Source of the DNA: JBGTGG01 sp964398945
GTDB lineage: Bacteria; Bacteroidota; Bacteroidia; Cytophagales; Cyclobacteriaceae
Direction: 5' to 3'
Assembly (NCBI GenBank): GCA_964398945.1
Contig: CAYNOT010000009.1
Coordinates: forward strand, 124,001-188,000
DNA: 64,000 nucleotides
Shown here piece by piece: positions 52,450 to 61,354 of this stretch. The notes under the pieces were generated by a model. It made no database searches. It saw only the letters and a program-made list of their open reading frames with translations, and was not told where the DNA came from. Every line of letters starts with the position of its first letter. Position 1 is the first letter of the stretch. The translations under genes were made by a program, and so were the position numbers.

Positions 52450-53661
52450 TCATTTGCTCCTTCTTCGAAATGGTTTCTTCTTCCTGTTTTTATCAAAAGG
52501 TTTGTCTGATTTCTTTTCTGGTGTGTAGGCCGGGCCTTCCCCAATCCCTTCTGGCAAGGACATTTTCGCTATATCAATTCCGATCAGGCTTTCAATCCTG
52601 AAAAACTTGCGCTGGTCTTTTTCATTTACAAAGGTGATCGCGGTGCCTGTTTTCTCAGCCCGCGCTGTCCGTCCGATACGATGGACATAATCTTCCGGAT
52701 CACCGGGAACATCATAATTAACAACCAGGCTGATACCTTCCACATCAATACCGCGCGATAGCACATCTGTGCCGATCAACACAGAAAGTTTTTTGTTTTT
52801 AAAATCACGCAGGATTTCTTCCCGCTCTTGTTGCTCAAGGTCGGAATGGATGGCACGTGTTCCCAGCTTACGCAGAGAAGTATTCAACTTCTTTACATTC
52901 TCTTTTGTGGATGCAAAAATAATTACGGAAGTATGCGCAACATCAGAAAGTACATGGTGTATCAACGGCAGCTTCTGCGCATCATAGACCATATATGCTT
53001 GTTGCACAATGCCTGCAGCTGGTTTTGAAATCGCAATGTTGATTTCCTTTGGATCGTTCCTAAGAATTTTTTTGGCCAGCGCCCTGATCTTTGGTGGCAT
53101 CGTAGCAGAAAACATGAGTGTCTGCCGCTTTTCGGGAAGGTATTTAATAATGCGCATAATGTCATCGTTAAAACCCATGTCGAGCATACGGTCAGCCTCA
53201 TCCAAGATAAGATGCTGCAAGTGCTCCAGATTGATGGTCCCGGAAGCAAGCAGTGCCAGCAATCTTCCGGGCGTTGCTATCACGATCTCCGCTCCATGCT
53301 CCAATGCTTTTCGTTGTTGATCCCATGCAGCCCCGTCACCCCCGCCATAAATGGCAATGGAACTCACACCCACAAAATATCCAAACCCCTCAATCTGCTG
53401 ATCGATTTGTTGGGCCAGTTCACGGGTAGGTGCAATGATGAGTGTATTAAGATGCGTATTGTGGGTGTTCACAATCCTATTGATGATCGGCAAGGTATAC
53501 GCTGCGGTCTTCCCTGTTCCGGTCTGGGCGCAGGCGATAAGGTCATGTCCTTCCATAATTTCAGGAATGGCTTGCTCTTGTATAACGGTTGCTTTGTTGA
53601 ATCCCATGGAGGAAAGCCCTTCCAATAGGTTTGCCTCAAAATTAAAGTCTTCGAAAGTCAA
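52450..53661 (-). CDS. DEAD-box RNA helicase
   Basis: A 403-residue helicase with the full DEAD-box set: Q motif, AQTGTGKTAAY (motif I), PTRELAQQ (Ia), TPGRL (Ib), DEAD within LILDEADRMLDMGF (II), SATMP (III), and the RIGRTARA motif VI region. The short basic C-terminal tail (KKSDKPFDKNRKKKPFRRRS) is RhlE-like. It acts on RNA, perhaps in ribosome assembly or cold adaptation. The gene is complete. Confidence 0.95.
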   Translation of the reverse strand: MTFEDFNFEANLLEGLSSMGFNKATVIQEQAIPEIMEGHDLIACAQTGTGKTAAYTLPIINRIVNTHNTHLNTLIIAPTRELAQQIDQQIEGFGYFVGVSSIAIYGGGDGAAWDQQRKALEHGAEIVIATPGRLLALLASGTINLEHLQHLILDEADRMLDMGFNDDIMRIIKYLPEKRQTLMFSATMPPKIRALAKKILRNDPKEINIAISKPAAGIVQQAYMVYDAQKLPLIHHVLSDVAHTSVIIFASTKENVKKLNTSLRKLGTRAIHSDLEQQEREEILRDFKNKKLSVLIGTDVLSRGIDVEGISLVVNYDVPGDPEDYVHRIGRTARAEKTGTAITFVNEKDQRKFFRIESLIGIDIAKMSLPEGIGEGPAYTPEKKSDKPFDKNRKKKPFRRRSK

Positions 53662-53728
53662 ATGAATAAGTATTTACTAAAATGTCAATTAACCTGCGAG
53701 TTAATGAATTTTTCCTTCTGGTTAAAAT

Positions 53729-53765
53729 AAAAAAACAGCCAGGCAACAATACCCGACTGTTTTTA
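53729..53765 (-). terminator. Intrinsic terminator after the desaturase gene
   Basis: Read on the minus strand, AAAAACAG and CGGG pair with CCTG and CTGTTTTT and the hairpin is followed by a T run, about 20 bases past the desaturase stop. Confidence 0.75.
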
Positions 53766-53786
53766 CAATGAATTTTAAAGGTTGGT

Positions 53787-54557
53787 TTATGCAGCCTTGC
53801 TTACACGCTCCAACGAAACCTCTTTCTGGTCCGCTATTTTTATAACCCGGGTTTTGTCCAATAACCAAATCACCATGTAGGTAGGGTCTAATTCGTGCCA
53901 GCGGATTCCTCCAAAGTTGGCACGTTTACCATTTTTATGGTGATTGTTATGATAACTTTCCCCCATCATTAAAAAATCCACCGGAAGGAAATTACGGGAA
54001 GTATCCCCTACCGGAAAGTTTCTATAGCCATATTTATGTGCAAACCAATTGATGATTGCACCGTGGACCGGGCTCATCAAAAAATGGACGGGCAATAACA
54101 ACCACAACCACCAAACATTGGCAAAAGCTGCATAAAAAGCAACATATCCTAATCCCCAGAAAAGCCTGGATGGCCAGGAGCGCGCAAATTTATCGAATGC
54201 TTCCCATTGCGGAACGCCTTCCGTAAAACGATTGTCGGGCACCAGTATTTTATTGGCAATATCAGAGTAGATGGTTTTGGTCTTCCACATCATCTTCCAA
54301 ATCGATTCATCATATTTTGGTGAATGGGGATCGTTTTCCGTATCTGCATACGCATGGTGCATCCGGTGCATTACACCATATCCGTATGGGCTTAAATAGT
54401 TTGATCCTTGAAATATCCACGTTAATACATAAAAGACTTTCTCCGTTCCTTTGCTCATCGTAAAAGCAGCATGGGATGCATAGCGGTGAAGGAAAAATGT
54501 TTGAAAAAATAAGGATAAATACCAGTGGGCAATAAAGAATATAAGGATAGCTGTCAT
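53787..54557 (-). CDS. Acyl-CoA / fatty acid desaturase
   Basis: A 256-residue membrane di-iron desaturase. The three histidine boxes are visible: HRYASH (24-29), HRMHHAYADTENDPHS and HNNHH. Four transmembrane helices fit the family. It introduces a double bond into a saturated acyl chain, maintaining membrane fluidity. The length is normal for bacterial delta-9 type desaturases. A terminator follows on the same strand. Confidence 0.92.
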   Translation of the reverse strand: MTAILIFFIAHWYLSLFFQTFFLHRYASHAAFTMSKGTEKVFYVLTWIFQGSNYLSPYGYGVMHRMHHAYADTENDPHSPKYDESIWKMMWKTKTIYSDIANKILVPDNRFTEGVPQWEAFDKFARSWPSRLFWGLGYVAFYAAFANVWWLWLLLPVHFLMSPVHGAIINWFAHKYGYRNFPVGDTSRNFLPVDFLMMGESYHNNHHKNGKRANFGGIRWHELDPTYMVIWLLDKTRVIKIADQKEVSLERVSKAA

Positions 54558-54662
54558 TGTTGTTTACGTTGGGTTTTTCAGGTTTATACTAGCTCTTTAA
54601 AATTTTTAGAGTTTACTTTCCCTATAGACAAGGATTGCCCAAAAGTGTGACAGAAATTGATA

Positions 54663-55286
54663 CTAATTTTTAATATTTTTTACAGAAAGCTCTGAAATGT
54701 CCTTTTTAAGCGTAATAATGAAGTCTGTAATATTTCCTTTGCATGCATTGAGGAAAGAATCTGCCAACTGGGCCTGGTTTTCACTCACCTCAATTATCGC
54801 TGTATTTTCACCTAGTTTTTTACGCGCCCGGCTAAAGAGTTGACGAAGGTGTTCCTTTTTCTTGTCGAAAAGCTCTTGCAGGGCATCATAATCAAAATTG
54901 AAGGCCTCCTTCAACAGGTAGATTGCGCGTTCCAAAGGCTCTAATTTACTAAGTATCAAGCTGAAAGCCTTTGAAACCTCCACTTCAAAATCCAAATGGG
55001 CGAAATCACTTTCCTTTATTTTCACCAGAAATTCAGGTAAATGGAGAGAATCGAAATACTCCTCTTTTTTCCGCTTCAGGGCATTAAGATGATTGATACA
55101 GTTATTTGTAACCGCTGTTATGAGGTACGCCTTGGTGTTCTTTATAGTAGACTGGTCAATACTTAGCCATTTGATAAAGGTTTCCTGCACCATATCCTCA
55201 GCATCTGCCTTGCAACGCAAAAGCTTCTGCGCTGCGGATTGCAACACAGGATGGTAAAGTGCTATGGTTTGATCAGGGCTCTGCAT
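54663..55286 (-). CDS. ECF-type RNA polymerase sigma factor
   Basis: 207 residues. The sigma-70 region 2 (DAEDMVQETFIKWL ... AYLITAVTNNCINHL) and region 4 ('LSKLEPLERAIYLLKEAFNFDYDAL', 'KEHLRQLFSRARKKL') are recognisable. The extra ~45 C-terminal residues resemble the tail of SigJ/ECF41-like factors, though a full SnoaL domain is missing. No adjacent anti-sigma gene was found. Regulon unknown. Confidence 0.88.
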   Translation of the reverse strand: MQSPDQTIALYHPVLQSAAQKLLRCKADAEDMVQETFIKWLSIDQSTIKNTKAYLITAVTNNCINHLNALKRKKEEYFDSLHLPEFLVKIKESDFAHLDFEVEVSKAFSLILSKLEPLERAIYLLKEAFNFDYDALQELFDKKKEHLRQLFSRARKKLGENTAIIEVSENQAQLADSFLNACKGNITDFIITLKKDISELSVKNIKN

Positions 55287-55411
55287 AATTGCTACAAAGG
55301 TACGTCAAAATTCACAAAACCAATACTATCTATTTGCGACTTTTACTGCACTTAAGCTTGAAAAAGGCCAGTATATCCAGTACCTTCCTACGAAATTAAA
55401 ATCAAAACAAA

Positions 55412-56005
55412 ATGGCCACCAGGAATTTTATTTTAAGCACGCTCCTAAGCATTGCTTTCCTCAACCTATTCAGTCAGGAAATCCCCAAAACTGAAGTGCA
55501 GATTCAACTTGCGGTGTTGGCGGCCCCGGAAGAGGCGCGTGGTGCGTCAATGGTGTATGGCTATTCTGACAAAGGCGAATTTGTTGTTCTTCGCAAAGGG
55601 TCAAATGAGATGATTTGCATTGGGGATGATCCTACAAAAAAAGGATTGAATGTATCGTGTTATCATAAAGATATGGAACCTTTTATGGCGCGTGGAAGGG
55701 AGCTAAAAGAGCAAGGCAAAACTTTTCAGGAAATTTTTGATATCCGTGAAGAAGAGGTGAAAAACAACAAACTAAAAATGGGGGAATATGGATCGGCCTT
55801 ATTTGTGTATACCGCCAATGATGAAGACGTCAATTATACCTCAGGCGAAGTAACAAAAGGAAATTTCAGGTACGTGGTGTACATCCCTTTTGCAACTGTT
55901 GAATCTACCGGGTTGCCACTAAAGCCCGAAGCCCCCGGCATGCCGTGGATTATGGATCCGGGAACACACCGTGCGCACATTATGATCAACCCTCCTAAGC
56001 AATAG
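55412..56005 (+). CDS. Secreted protein of unknown function
   Basis: 197 residues with an N-terminal signal peptide (ATRNFILSTLLSIAFLNLFSQ). The mature part is alpha/beta, with 'EEARGASMVYGYSDKGEFVV' and the conserved-looking end 'PGMPWIMDPGTHRAHIMINP'. This C-terminal stretch resembles a metal-binding or active-site region, since it is rich in His, Asp and Trp, but I know no family. It stands alone between a sigma factor and a hydrolase. Confidence 0.7.
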   Translation: MATRNFILSTLLSIAFLNLFSQEIPKTEVQIQLAVLAAPEEARGASMVYGYSDKGEFVVLRKGSNEMICIGDDPTKKGLNVSCYHKDMEPFMARGRELKEQGKTFQEIFDIREEEVKNNKLKMGEYGSALFVYTANDEDVNYTSGEVTKGNFRYVVYIPFATVESTGLPLKPEAPGMPWIMDPGTHRAHIMINPPKQ

Positions 56006-56017
56006 ATTTTACTTCCG

Positions 56018-56674
56018 TTATTTTGATAAAACCGAGTCAATCCACTCAGCAGTTAAAACGGGGAGATTGGGTGGTGTGATTTTTTTAGGGACCTTGAAGG
56101 AATGATCTGCTCCTTCTAAAATTTTCAAGGTTGTGGTTGGAAGTTTTTTACACACCATTTCAATGAGCTCCAGTTTCGCCAGTTTGTCTTTTGTCCCCTG
56201 AAGGAACAACATCGGTACCTTGATTGATTTTAGATGCTCAGCGCGATCGGTCGATTCCTTGCCGATCCCGTGCAACGGAAATCCGTAAAAAATTATTCCG
56301 TTCACGTACCCCGGGCATTCTTTTGCAAGCCGCTGTGAACTCATCCTTCCGCCAAAAGATTTTCCACCTGCAAAAAGTGGGAGGTTCTTAAATTTTTGGT
56401 GCGTCCATTCACAAAGCACTGCAACTGTTTTCTCAGCAACGGCTGGTACATCCGGCCTGCCCTTTCTGTTTTCCATGTATGGAAAGTTGAAACGGACAGT
56501 GGCGATATGAAGGCTGGCAAGTTCAGTGGAAATATCCTCCATAAACACATGCTCCATGTCTGCTCCGGCACCATGCGCCAATACAATTACCGCCTTGGGG
56601 TTTTTAGGAACAACACTTATGGACGATACTGAACCAATACTCCCTGAAATTTCTATGCTTGCACGGCTTTTCAT
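56018..56674 (-). CDS. Alpha/beta hydrolase (KANL3/Tex30-like)
   Basis: 218 residues of the alpha/beta hydrolase fold. VLAHGAGADMEHVFM carries the oxyanion loop, GGKSFGGRMSSQ the nucleophile Ser in a GxSxG-like context, 'MLFLQGTKDKLAKLE' the acidic residue and 'EGADHSFKVP' the catalytic His. The pattern matches the KANL3/Tex30 dienelactone-hydrolase-like family of small bacterial hydrolases. No membrane segment. Substrate unknown. The gene is complete and lies next to the START-domain gene on the same strand. Confidence 0.85.
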   Translation of the reverse strand: MKSRASIEISGSIGSVSSISVVPKNPKAVIVLAHGAGADMEHVFMEDISTELASLHIATVRFNFPYMENRKGRPDVPAVAEKTVAVLCEWTHQKFKNLPLFAGGKSFGGRMSSQRLAKECPGYVNGIIFYGFPLHGIGKESTDRAEHLKSIKVPMLFLQGTKDKLAKLELIEMVCKKLPTTTLKILEGADHSFKVPKKITPPNLPVLTAEWIDSVLSK

Positions 56675-56677
56675 TCA

Positions 56678-57322
56678 TCATTTATTTAAATACTGCCGAC
56701 TTTGATATTCCCCTCGTGTTACTTGCGTTTTCAGCTTGCTGAATGTTTCGAATGGCCCTTCCGCCTGCGCCATGTTCATCAACCATGCAGGTATCGATCC
56801 ACCAATATCTACCATCAAATTATATTCTATACGAAGATGGTTTTCCTTCACAACATGGATGTTCCAGTTTGCCTTAAAGTGTGGTATGCGAATATTATCC
56901 TCAACTAATGGCACCAGCGCTGGCAATCCAATCGCATCAATATCCAAAATGCTATTAACAGAATCATACTTAAATTTTAATTGCACCACCATGTCGCGAT
57001 TGGAGACAGGCCACGGTGCAGAGATTTCTGAATGATAGATCAATTCGTTTTTTCCCTGGCTCACCAGCTTGCTTTCGATCATGTGATATTGCCATGCTGT
57101 ATACGCTGGCACATCTTTTATTACCGCAACGAGTTGGCCCAATCCGGATTCCAGGTCAAAGGATGCTTTTATTGCTTTTAAATTAGAATCTTTCACCGGA
57201 CACGTATATACTTTTATGCCGTTCGAATTTTTGCGCAATGTGCATTCAGGCTGGGCTTGTACTATTCCTATTGGAATTAGAAAGGCAATAGCAAAAAACA
57301 GACGTGGATTATTCATCCACAA
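56678..57322 (-). CDS. START-domain lipid-binding protein
   Basis: A 214-residue protein with a signal peptide (FFAIAFLIPIGIVQA) followed by a START/SRPBCC-type helix-grip fold: 'ASFDLESGLGQLVAVIKDVP', 'SAPWPVSNRDMVVQLKF' and 'LRIEYNLMVDIGGSIPAWLM', the last typical of START domains. Such domains bind lipids or other hydrophobic ligands. The gene is separated from the hydrolase by three bases, so the two are likely co-transcribed. Confidence 0.82.
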   Translation of the reverse strand: MWMNNPRLFFAIAFLIPIGIVQAQPECTLRKNSNGIKVYTCPVKDSNLKAIKASFDLESGLGQLVAVIKDVPAYTAWQYHMIESKLVSQGKNELIYHSEISAPWPVSNRDMVVQLKFKYDSVNSILDIDAIGLPALVPLVEDNIRIPHFKANWNIHVVKENHLRIEYNLMVDIGGSIPAWLMNMAQAEGPFETFSKLKTQVTRGEYQSRQYLNK

Positions 57323-57498
57323 AATTAGTGATTAAACATAAAATAAATCCACCGTGTCTTTAACACTCCCTTGAATTTCCGATAACAATTTGTAAATACG
57401 ATACCGCATCATATTTTTAATAGTACATAATCTGACAATTATCATATAACTTTTGTGGCTAAAGTGTTAATTTTAGGCCAACGTAAACAGCAATAGCC

Positions 57499-58332
57499 AT
57501 GAACAAGATCCTCGTTCCTACCGATTTTTCAGAACCCTCCAAAGTTGCGGTTTTTTATGCAGCCAATTTGGCGAAAAGCCTGGATGCCACCATTACCCTG
57601 CTGGCGGTTGTAAATTTAAATACCGCCACGCATAATGTAATCAATAAACAGCATCTTCTTGATGCCATGATTGAAGGGGCGCAGGATGATGCAGCCCAAC
57701 TTATCTCTGAAATAAATGCAAACGTGAGCGGAGAGATTTCCATCGATTTCAAATGGATTACCGGGTTTCCCATTCATGAACAAATCGAACAATTTGTTCA
57801 GGACCATGATATGGATATGATTGTGATGGGCACAAAAGGTGCAACAGGGTTGAAAAAAGTTTTGATCGGAAGCAATGCAGCAGCCGTTATCGACAACAGT
57901 AGTGTGCCGGTCATCGCGGTTCCTGATAGTGCAGCGTATGAGAACATAAAAAAAATTGTCTACGCTACAGATTTAAATAATGTAGAAGAAGAAATAAAAA
58001 CCATTGCGATGTTTGCCAGTTTGTTTGATGCAGCAATAAAAGTGTTGCATGTTCGCCCTACCGACTCCGTTCATAAGCTTGATGAAAATGAAATTATTAC
58101 CGATTTGAAAAAGCAGGCAAAATATGATCAAATCGATTTCAGTATTACGCATGGTGACCATATAGCGGAGGCTGTAGAAAAATTCACAACGGAGCAGCAC
58201 GCTGACCTGTTGGTGATGTTTACGCATAAGTTGGACTTCTATGAAAAACTCTTTGGAAGAGGTGTAACGCGGGAACTGGCCTTTCATGGGCAAGTTCCAC
58301 TATTGACATTCAATAAGACAACGTTGGCGTAA
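57499..58332 (+). CDS. Tandem universal stress protein
   Basis: A 277-residue protein with two UspA domains. The first (about 1-140) begins MNKILVPTDFSEPSKVAVFY and has the ATP-binding loop VMGTKGATGLKKVLIGSNA. The second (about 150-277) begins IVYATDLNNVEEEIKTIA and has the diverged loop FTHKLDFYEKLFGRGVTREL. The second loop lacks the Gly-rich pattern, so nucleotide binding there is doubtful. It probably responds to stress or metabolic state. Its upstream gap of 176 bases holds a likely promoter. Confidence 0.9.
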   Translation: MNKILVPTDFSEPSKVAVFYAANLAKSLDATITLLAVVNLNTATHNVINKQHLLDAMIEGAQDDAAQLISEINANVSGEISIDFKWITGFPIHEQIEQFVQDHDMDMIVMGTKGATGLKKVLIGSNAAAVIDNSSVPVIAVPDSAAYENIKKIVYATDLNNVEEEIKTIAMFASLFDAAIKVLHVRPTDSVHKLDENEIITDLKKQAKYDQIDFSITHGDHIAEAVEKFTTEQHADLLVMFTHKLDFYEKLFGRGVTRELAFHGQVPLLTFNKTTLA

Positions 58333-58448
58333 CCCATAAACGAAATGGTGTCTACTGGTCAGCATCCGGAATGAAAACCAGGTGATTTGTTGTTTAGCAA
58401 AACGCTTACTATCTTTCGCGAATAAATCTGTAACGAAGCGTTAGCACC

Positions 58449-58670
58449 ATGAAAAAGAATATTATTATCGGCTCCCTATTAATTATCACGTGCTTATCCC
58501 TGATGTTTGCATCCAAGCAAAAAAGTGTTGCTGTAGTTTATAAAGTAGAGGCAATTAATGCTAAGGGCCGGGCGGATTCCTTAAACTTAATTTTAATCCG
58601 TGAAGCTGAACGAGCCCAGCGAAATTTCGAACGCTCGACTCAAATGTACCAGGGAACAAAAGAAAAATAG
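58449..58670 (+). CDS. Small secreted or anchored protein, unknown function
   Basis: 73 residues: an N-terminal hydrophobic segment (IIIGSLLIITCLSLMFAS), then a helical, charged tail rich in Glu and Arg (REAERAQRNFERSTQ). The Cys in the signal could act as a lipobox, but the position is not typical. No family recognised. The reading is supported by the clear ATG and a signal-like start. Confidence 0.55.
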   Translation: MKKNIIIGSLLIITCLSLMFASKQKSVAVVYKVEAINAKGRADSLNLILIREAERAQRNFERSTQMYQGTKEK

Positions 58671-58697
58671 ACAGTTTGAAATTAACTAAATAAAAAA

Positions 58698-58766
58698 ATG
58701 GAATTACTCACGCCTGGTATTACGCTTTTATTTCTACTTTCTTTTCGACCGTTCAGTAGGAATTAA
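58698..58766 (+). CDS. Very small membrane peptide ORF
   Basis: A 22-residue frame, MELLTPGITLLFLLSFRPFS and two more residues, resembling the N-terminus of a membrane anchor such as the start of Bacteroidota ATP synthase subunit b. It has a start codon in a purine-rich context, but the coding call is weak. It may be a remnant or a leader. Confidence 0.25.
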   Translation: MELLTPGITLLFLLSFRPFSRN

Positions 58767-58786
58767 ATAATTGGCGATATTTGATT

Positions 58787-59563
58787 ATGCAAAATTCCGA
58801 ATCGGTAATTAAGATTACCAATCTTTCCAAAAGCTATAAAACAAAAGTACTTAACGATATAAATTTAACCGTAAGTGCCGGAGAAGTCATTGGCTACATC
58901 GGCCCTAACGGTGCCGGTAAAAGTACCACGATCAAAATTTTAACGGGCCTCATACCCGACTTTGAAGGGGAAGCGCATGTTCTGGGAATGGATGTCCGAA
59001 AAGACATCATGGAGATTAAAAAAAACATCGGATACATTCCGGAAAATGCAGCACTCTATGAAACACTCACTCCGATGGAGTACCTGCATTTCGTGGGTCA
59101 ACTTTATAAAATGGATTCCACAAAGGTTGAAAAAAAAGCGAAAAACCTTTTACACCTTTTTGAACTATCAAACAATACAGATTCGCGCATGACAACCTTT
59201 TCTAAAGGGATGAAGCAAAAAATTCTGCTCATTGCCGGAATGATCCACAACCCCGCAATCTTATTTTTGGACGAACCATTGTCAGGATTGGATGCGAATG
59301 CAGTAATCCTTGTAAAAGAAATCCTCTCCCAATTAAAAAACACCGGAAAGACCATTTTCTATAGCTCACACATCATGGATGTTGTCGAAAAAATATCCGA
59401 CCGAATCGTAATCCTGAACAAAGGTGAAGTAATTGCCGCTGGTACATTCAATGAACTCAACAAACAAGCAGGTGGATCGTTGGAGCATATTTTTACAGCC
59501 CTTACCGGAAACAATGCACACCAGTCAACAGCAGGTCAATTCATCAATATCCTTGAGAATTAA
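58787..59563 (+). CDS. ABC transporter ATP-binding protein
   Basis: 258 residues with a complete ATPase cassette: Walker A GPNGAGKST, Q-loop, signature region 'FSKGMKQKILL' (short for LSGGQ), Walker B LFLDEPLSGLD and H-loop FYSSHIMD. The sequence is of the CcmA/NatA type used by exporters. The ATG at 58787 is preferred to the TTG at 58781. It is followed directly by the permease gene. Confidence 0.93.
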   Translation: MQNSESVIKITNLSKSYKTKVLNDINLTVSAGEVIGYIGPNGAGKSTTIKILTGLIPDFEGEAHVLGMDVRKDIMEIKKNIGYIPENAALYETLTPMEYLHFVGQLYKMDSTKVEKKAKNLLHLFELSNNTDSRMTTFSKGMKQKILLIAGMIHNPAILFLDEPLSGLDANAVILVKEILSQLKNTGKTIFYSSHIMDVVEKISDRIVILNKGEVIAAGTFNELNKQAGGSLEHIFTALTGNNAHQSTAGQFINILEN

Positions 59564-61225
59564 ATGGATAATTTTTTCCTCAAGATTCTCGATCTTTTCA
59601 AAGGCATCTTTATCTTTTTAAAGATCGACTATCAACTATTGCGCGCCATTGTGAAAGTGAAGCTTTCCATGGACAATAGGCGACCCGCGCTTTCTTTCCA
59701 GCGCAATCAAAAACCCAACCCTGGAAATCAGTTTTTATTGACATTATTTTTCTATTCGATATTTGGAGGCCTCGTTGCTTTTGGGCTGCTGGCAGTCCCC
59801 TCTTTTATGTTGGGTATGATTATCTATTTTAGTTTCATCATGGTAATCACTATCATGACACTAATTACGGATTTTTCATCCATTTTACTTGATACCGCTG
59901 ACAATACGATTATCCTACCGCGCCCGGTTGACAGCCGGACATTGTTTGCTGCACGAAGCACACACATTGCTCTCTATCTTGGCCAGTTAGCCCTAGCACT
60001 TTCCATTGTTCCCATAATTGCAATAGTTTTCAAATACAATGTTATCATGTTGCTCACATTTATTGTGACAACTATTTTTTCCATTATCGTTGCTGTGTCA
60101 GTGACAAACGCTTTTTACCTGCTTCTTCTACAATTTTCAAATGAGGAGAAACTAAAAAACATTATCAACTATTTTCAAATCACAATGGCGGTCTTTATCG
60201 TGGGAGGCTATCAGCTATTGCCACGGCTGGCTGGTCGATTAGAACTGGATACATATGTTTTCGAAATTCAATGGTGGCATTACCTCCTTCCACCGATGTG
60301 GATGGCCAGCACTTTAGAAGCAGTGCACGAAAACCTGTACGATATCGCCCATGTTTGCATGATGGGATGTTCAATAGCAATACCCCTATTGGCCACCTAC
60401 ATGGTAAACCAATATTTGACCCCTGTTTTCAGTAGAAAGTTAGGCGTATTGGATGGTGGAAACGAAAAAGTTGAGAACAAAAGAAAAACCAGCAGCGGTA
60501 TAACGCACAACTTTTCACGATGGATAACACGCAGTCCGATTGAAAAAGGTGTATTCGAATTGGTTTCAAAATTACTTTCAAGAGACAGGAAAATAAAACT
60601 AAAGATTTACCCGGCATTCGGTTACATGATAGTTTTTGGATTGATTTTTTTGATTAGCAATCGGGAAGATTTTTCAACTACCTGGGCCAACTTGCCATCC
60701 ACTCAATATTATTTGGTGCTTATCTACGTTACATTTATTGTCCTTCAAATGGCCCTGGCTGAGATTCCATATTCTGATGATTTTCCCGCTGGCATGATCT
60801 ATTTCATTACCCCTATACCTCATCCCGGGGAAATTCTTTCGGGGACATTAAAGGCTCTCTTTGTCAGATTGTTTATTCCGGGTTATCTATTGGTGAGTAC
60901 TTTTGTTTTGTTCGTTTGGAGAGCATCTGCTATCGATGATCTCCTCTTCGGTTTTTTTAACAATTTTATTATGTTGATGATCATGGCAATGATTAATCAG
61001 CGTCATCTCCCCTTTTCAATAGCACCTAACCTGCGAGCGCAATCCGGTAATCTTGCACGTGGCCTGATTAGTACTATCGCCATTGGTATAATAGGTTTCG
61101 GACACTACTTTTTATCCATGCAGCCTATACTTGTACCGTTAGCCATTCCATTCCAGATCGTCACTATCTATTTCTTGCTTAGATTTTACAAAAAAACAAG
61201 TTGGGAAAAGTTGACGCTGCAATAA
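59564..61225 (+). CDS. ABC transporter permease
   Basis: A 553-residue membrane protein with about ten transmembrane segments and a large non-membrane loop near residues 300-350 (KRKTSSGITHNF ...). Its first codon follows the stop codon of the ATPase gene, so the pair forms a two-gene exporter. The substrate is not evident. The N-terminal amphipathic stretch (FFLKILDLFKGIFIFLKID) is unusual for simple ABC-2 permeases. Confidence 0.85.
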   Translation: MDNFFLKILDLFKGIFIFLKIDYQLLRAIVKVKLSMDNRRPALSFQRNQKPNPGNQFLLTLFFYSIFGGLVAFGLLAVPSFMLGMIIYFSFIMVITIMTLITDFSSILLDTADNTIILPRPVDSRTLFAARSTHIALYLGQLALALSIVPIIAIVFKYNVIMLLTFIVTTIFSIIVAVSVTNAFYLLLLQFSNEEKLKNIINYFQITMAVFIVGGYQLLPRLAGRLELDTYVFEIQWWHYLLPPMWMASTLEAVHENLYDIAHVCMMGCSIAIPLLATYMVNQYLTPVFSRKLGVLDGGNEKVENKRKTSSGITHNFSRWITRSPIEKGVFELVSKLLSRDRKIKLKIYPAFGYMIVFGLIFLISNREDFSTTWANLPSTQYYLVLIYVTFIVLQMALAEIPYSDDFPAGMIYFITPIPHPGEILSGTLKALFVRLFIPGYLLVSTFVLFVWRASAIDDLLFGFFNNFIMLMIMAMINQRHLPFSIAPNLRAQSGNLARGLISTIAIGIIGFGHYFLSMQPILVPLAIPFQIVTIYFLLRFYKKTSWEKLTLQ

Positions 61226-61331
61226 AATAGCAATTATATAGTATTACCAGTATACTTATTTGCTGCCGGGGAAAATACAACATGAACGGGTTAATATTGT
61301 AGTGTCATTTAAGGAGTTGTTACCCTAGCTT

Positions 61332-61353
61332 TATATAGTCCAAATACTATATA
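61332..61353 (+). promoter_or_regulatory. Perfect 8-bp inverted repeat before the porin gene
   Basis: TATATAGT (61332-61339) and ACTATATA (61346-61353), loop CCAAAT, ending one base before the ATG. A second TATATAGT lies at 61235-61242. It may be a regulator-binding site or an mRNA hairpin blocking the start. Confidence 0.4.
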
Positions 61354-61354
61354 A

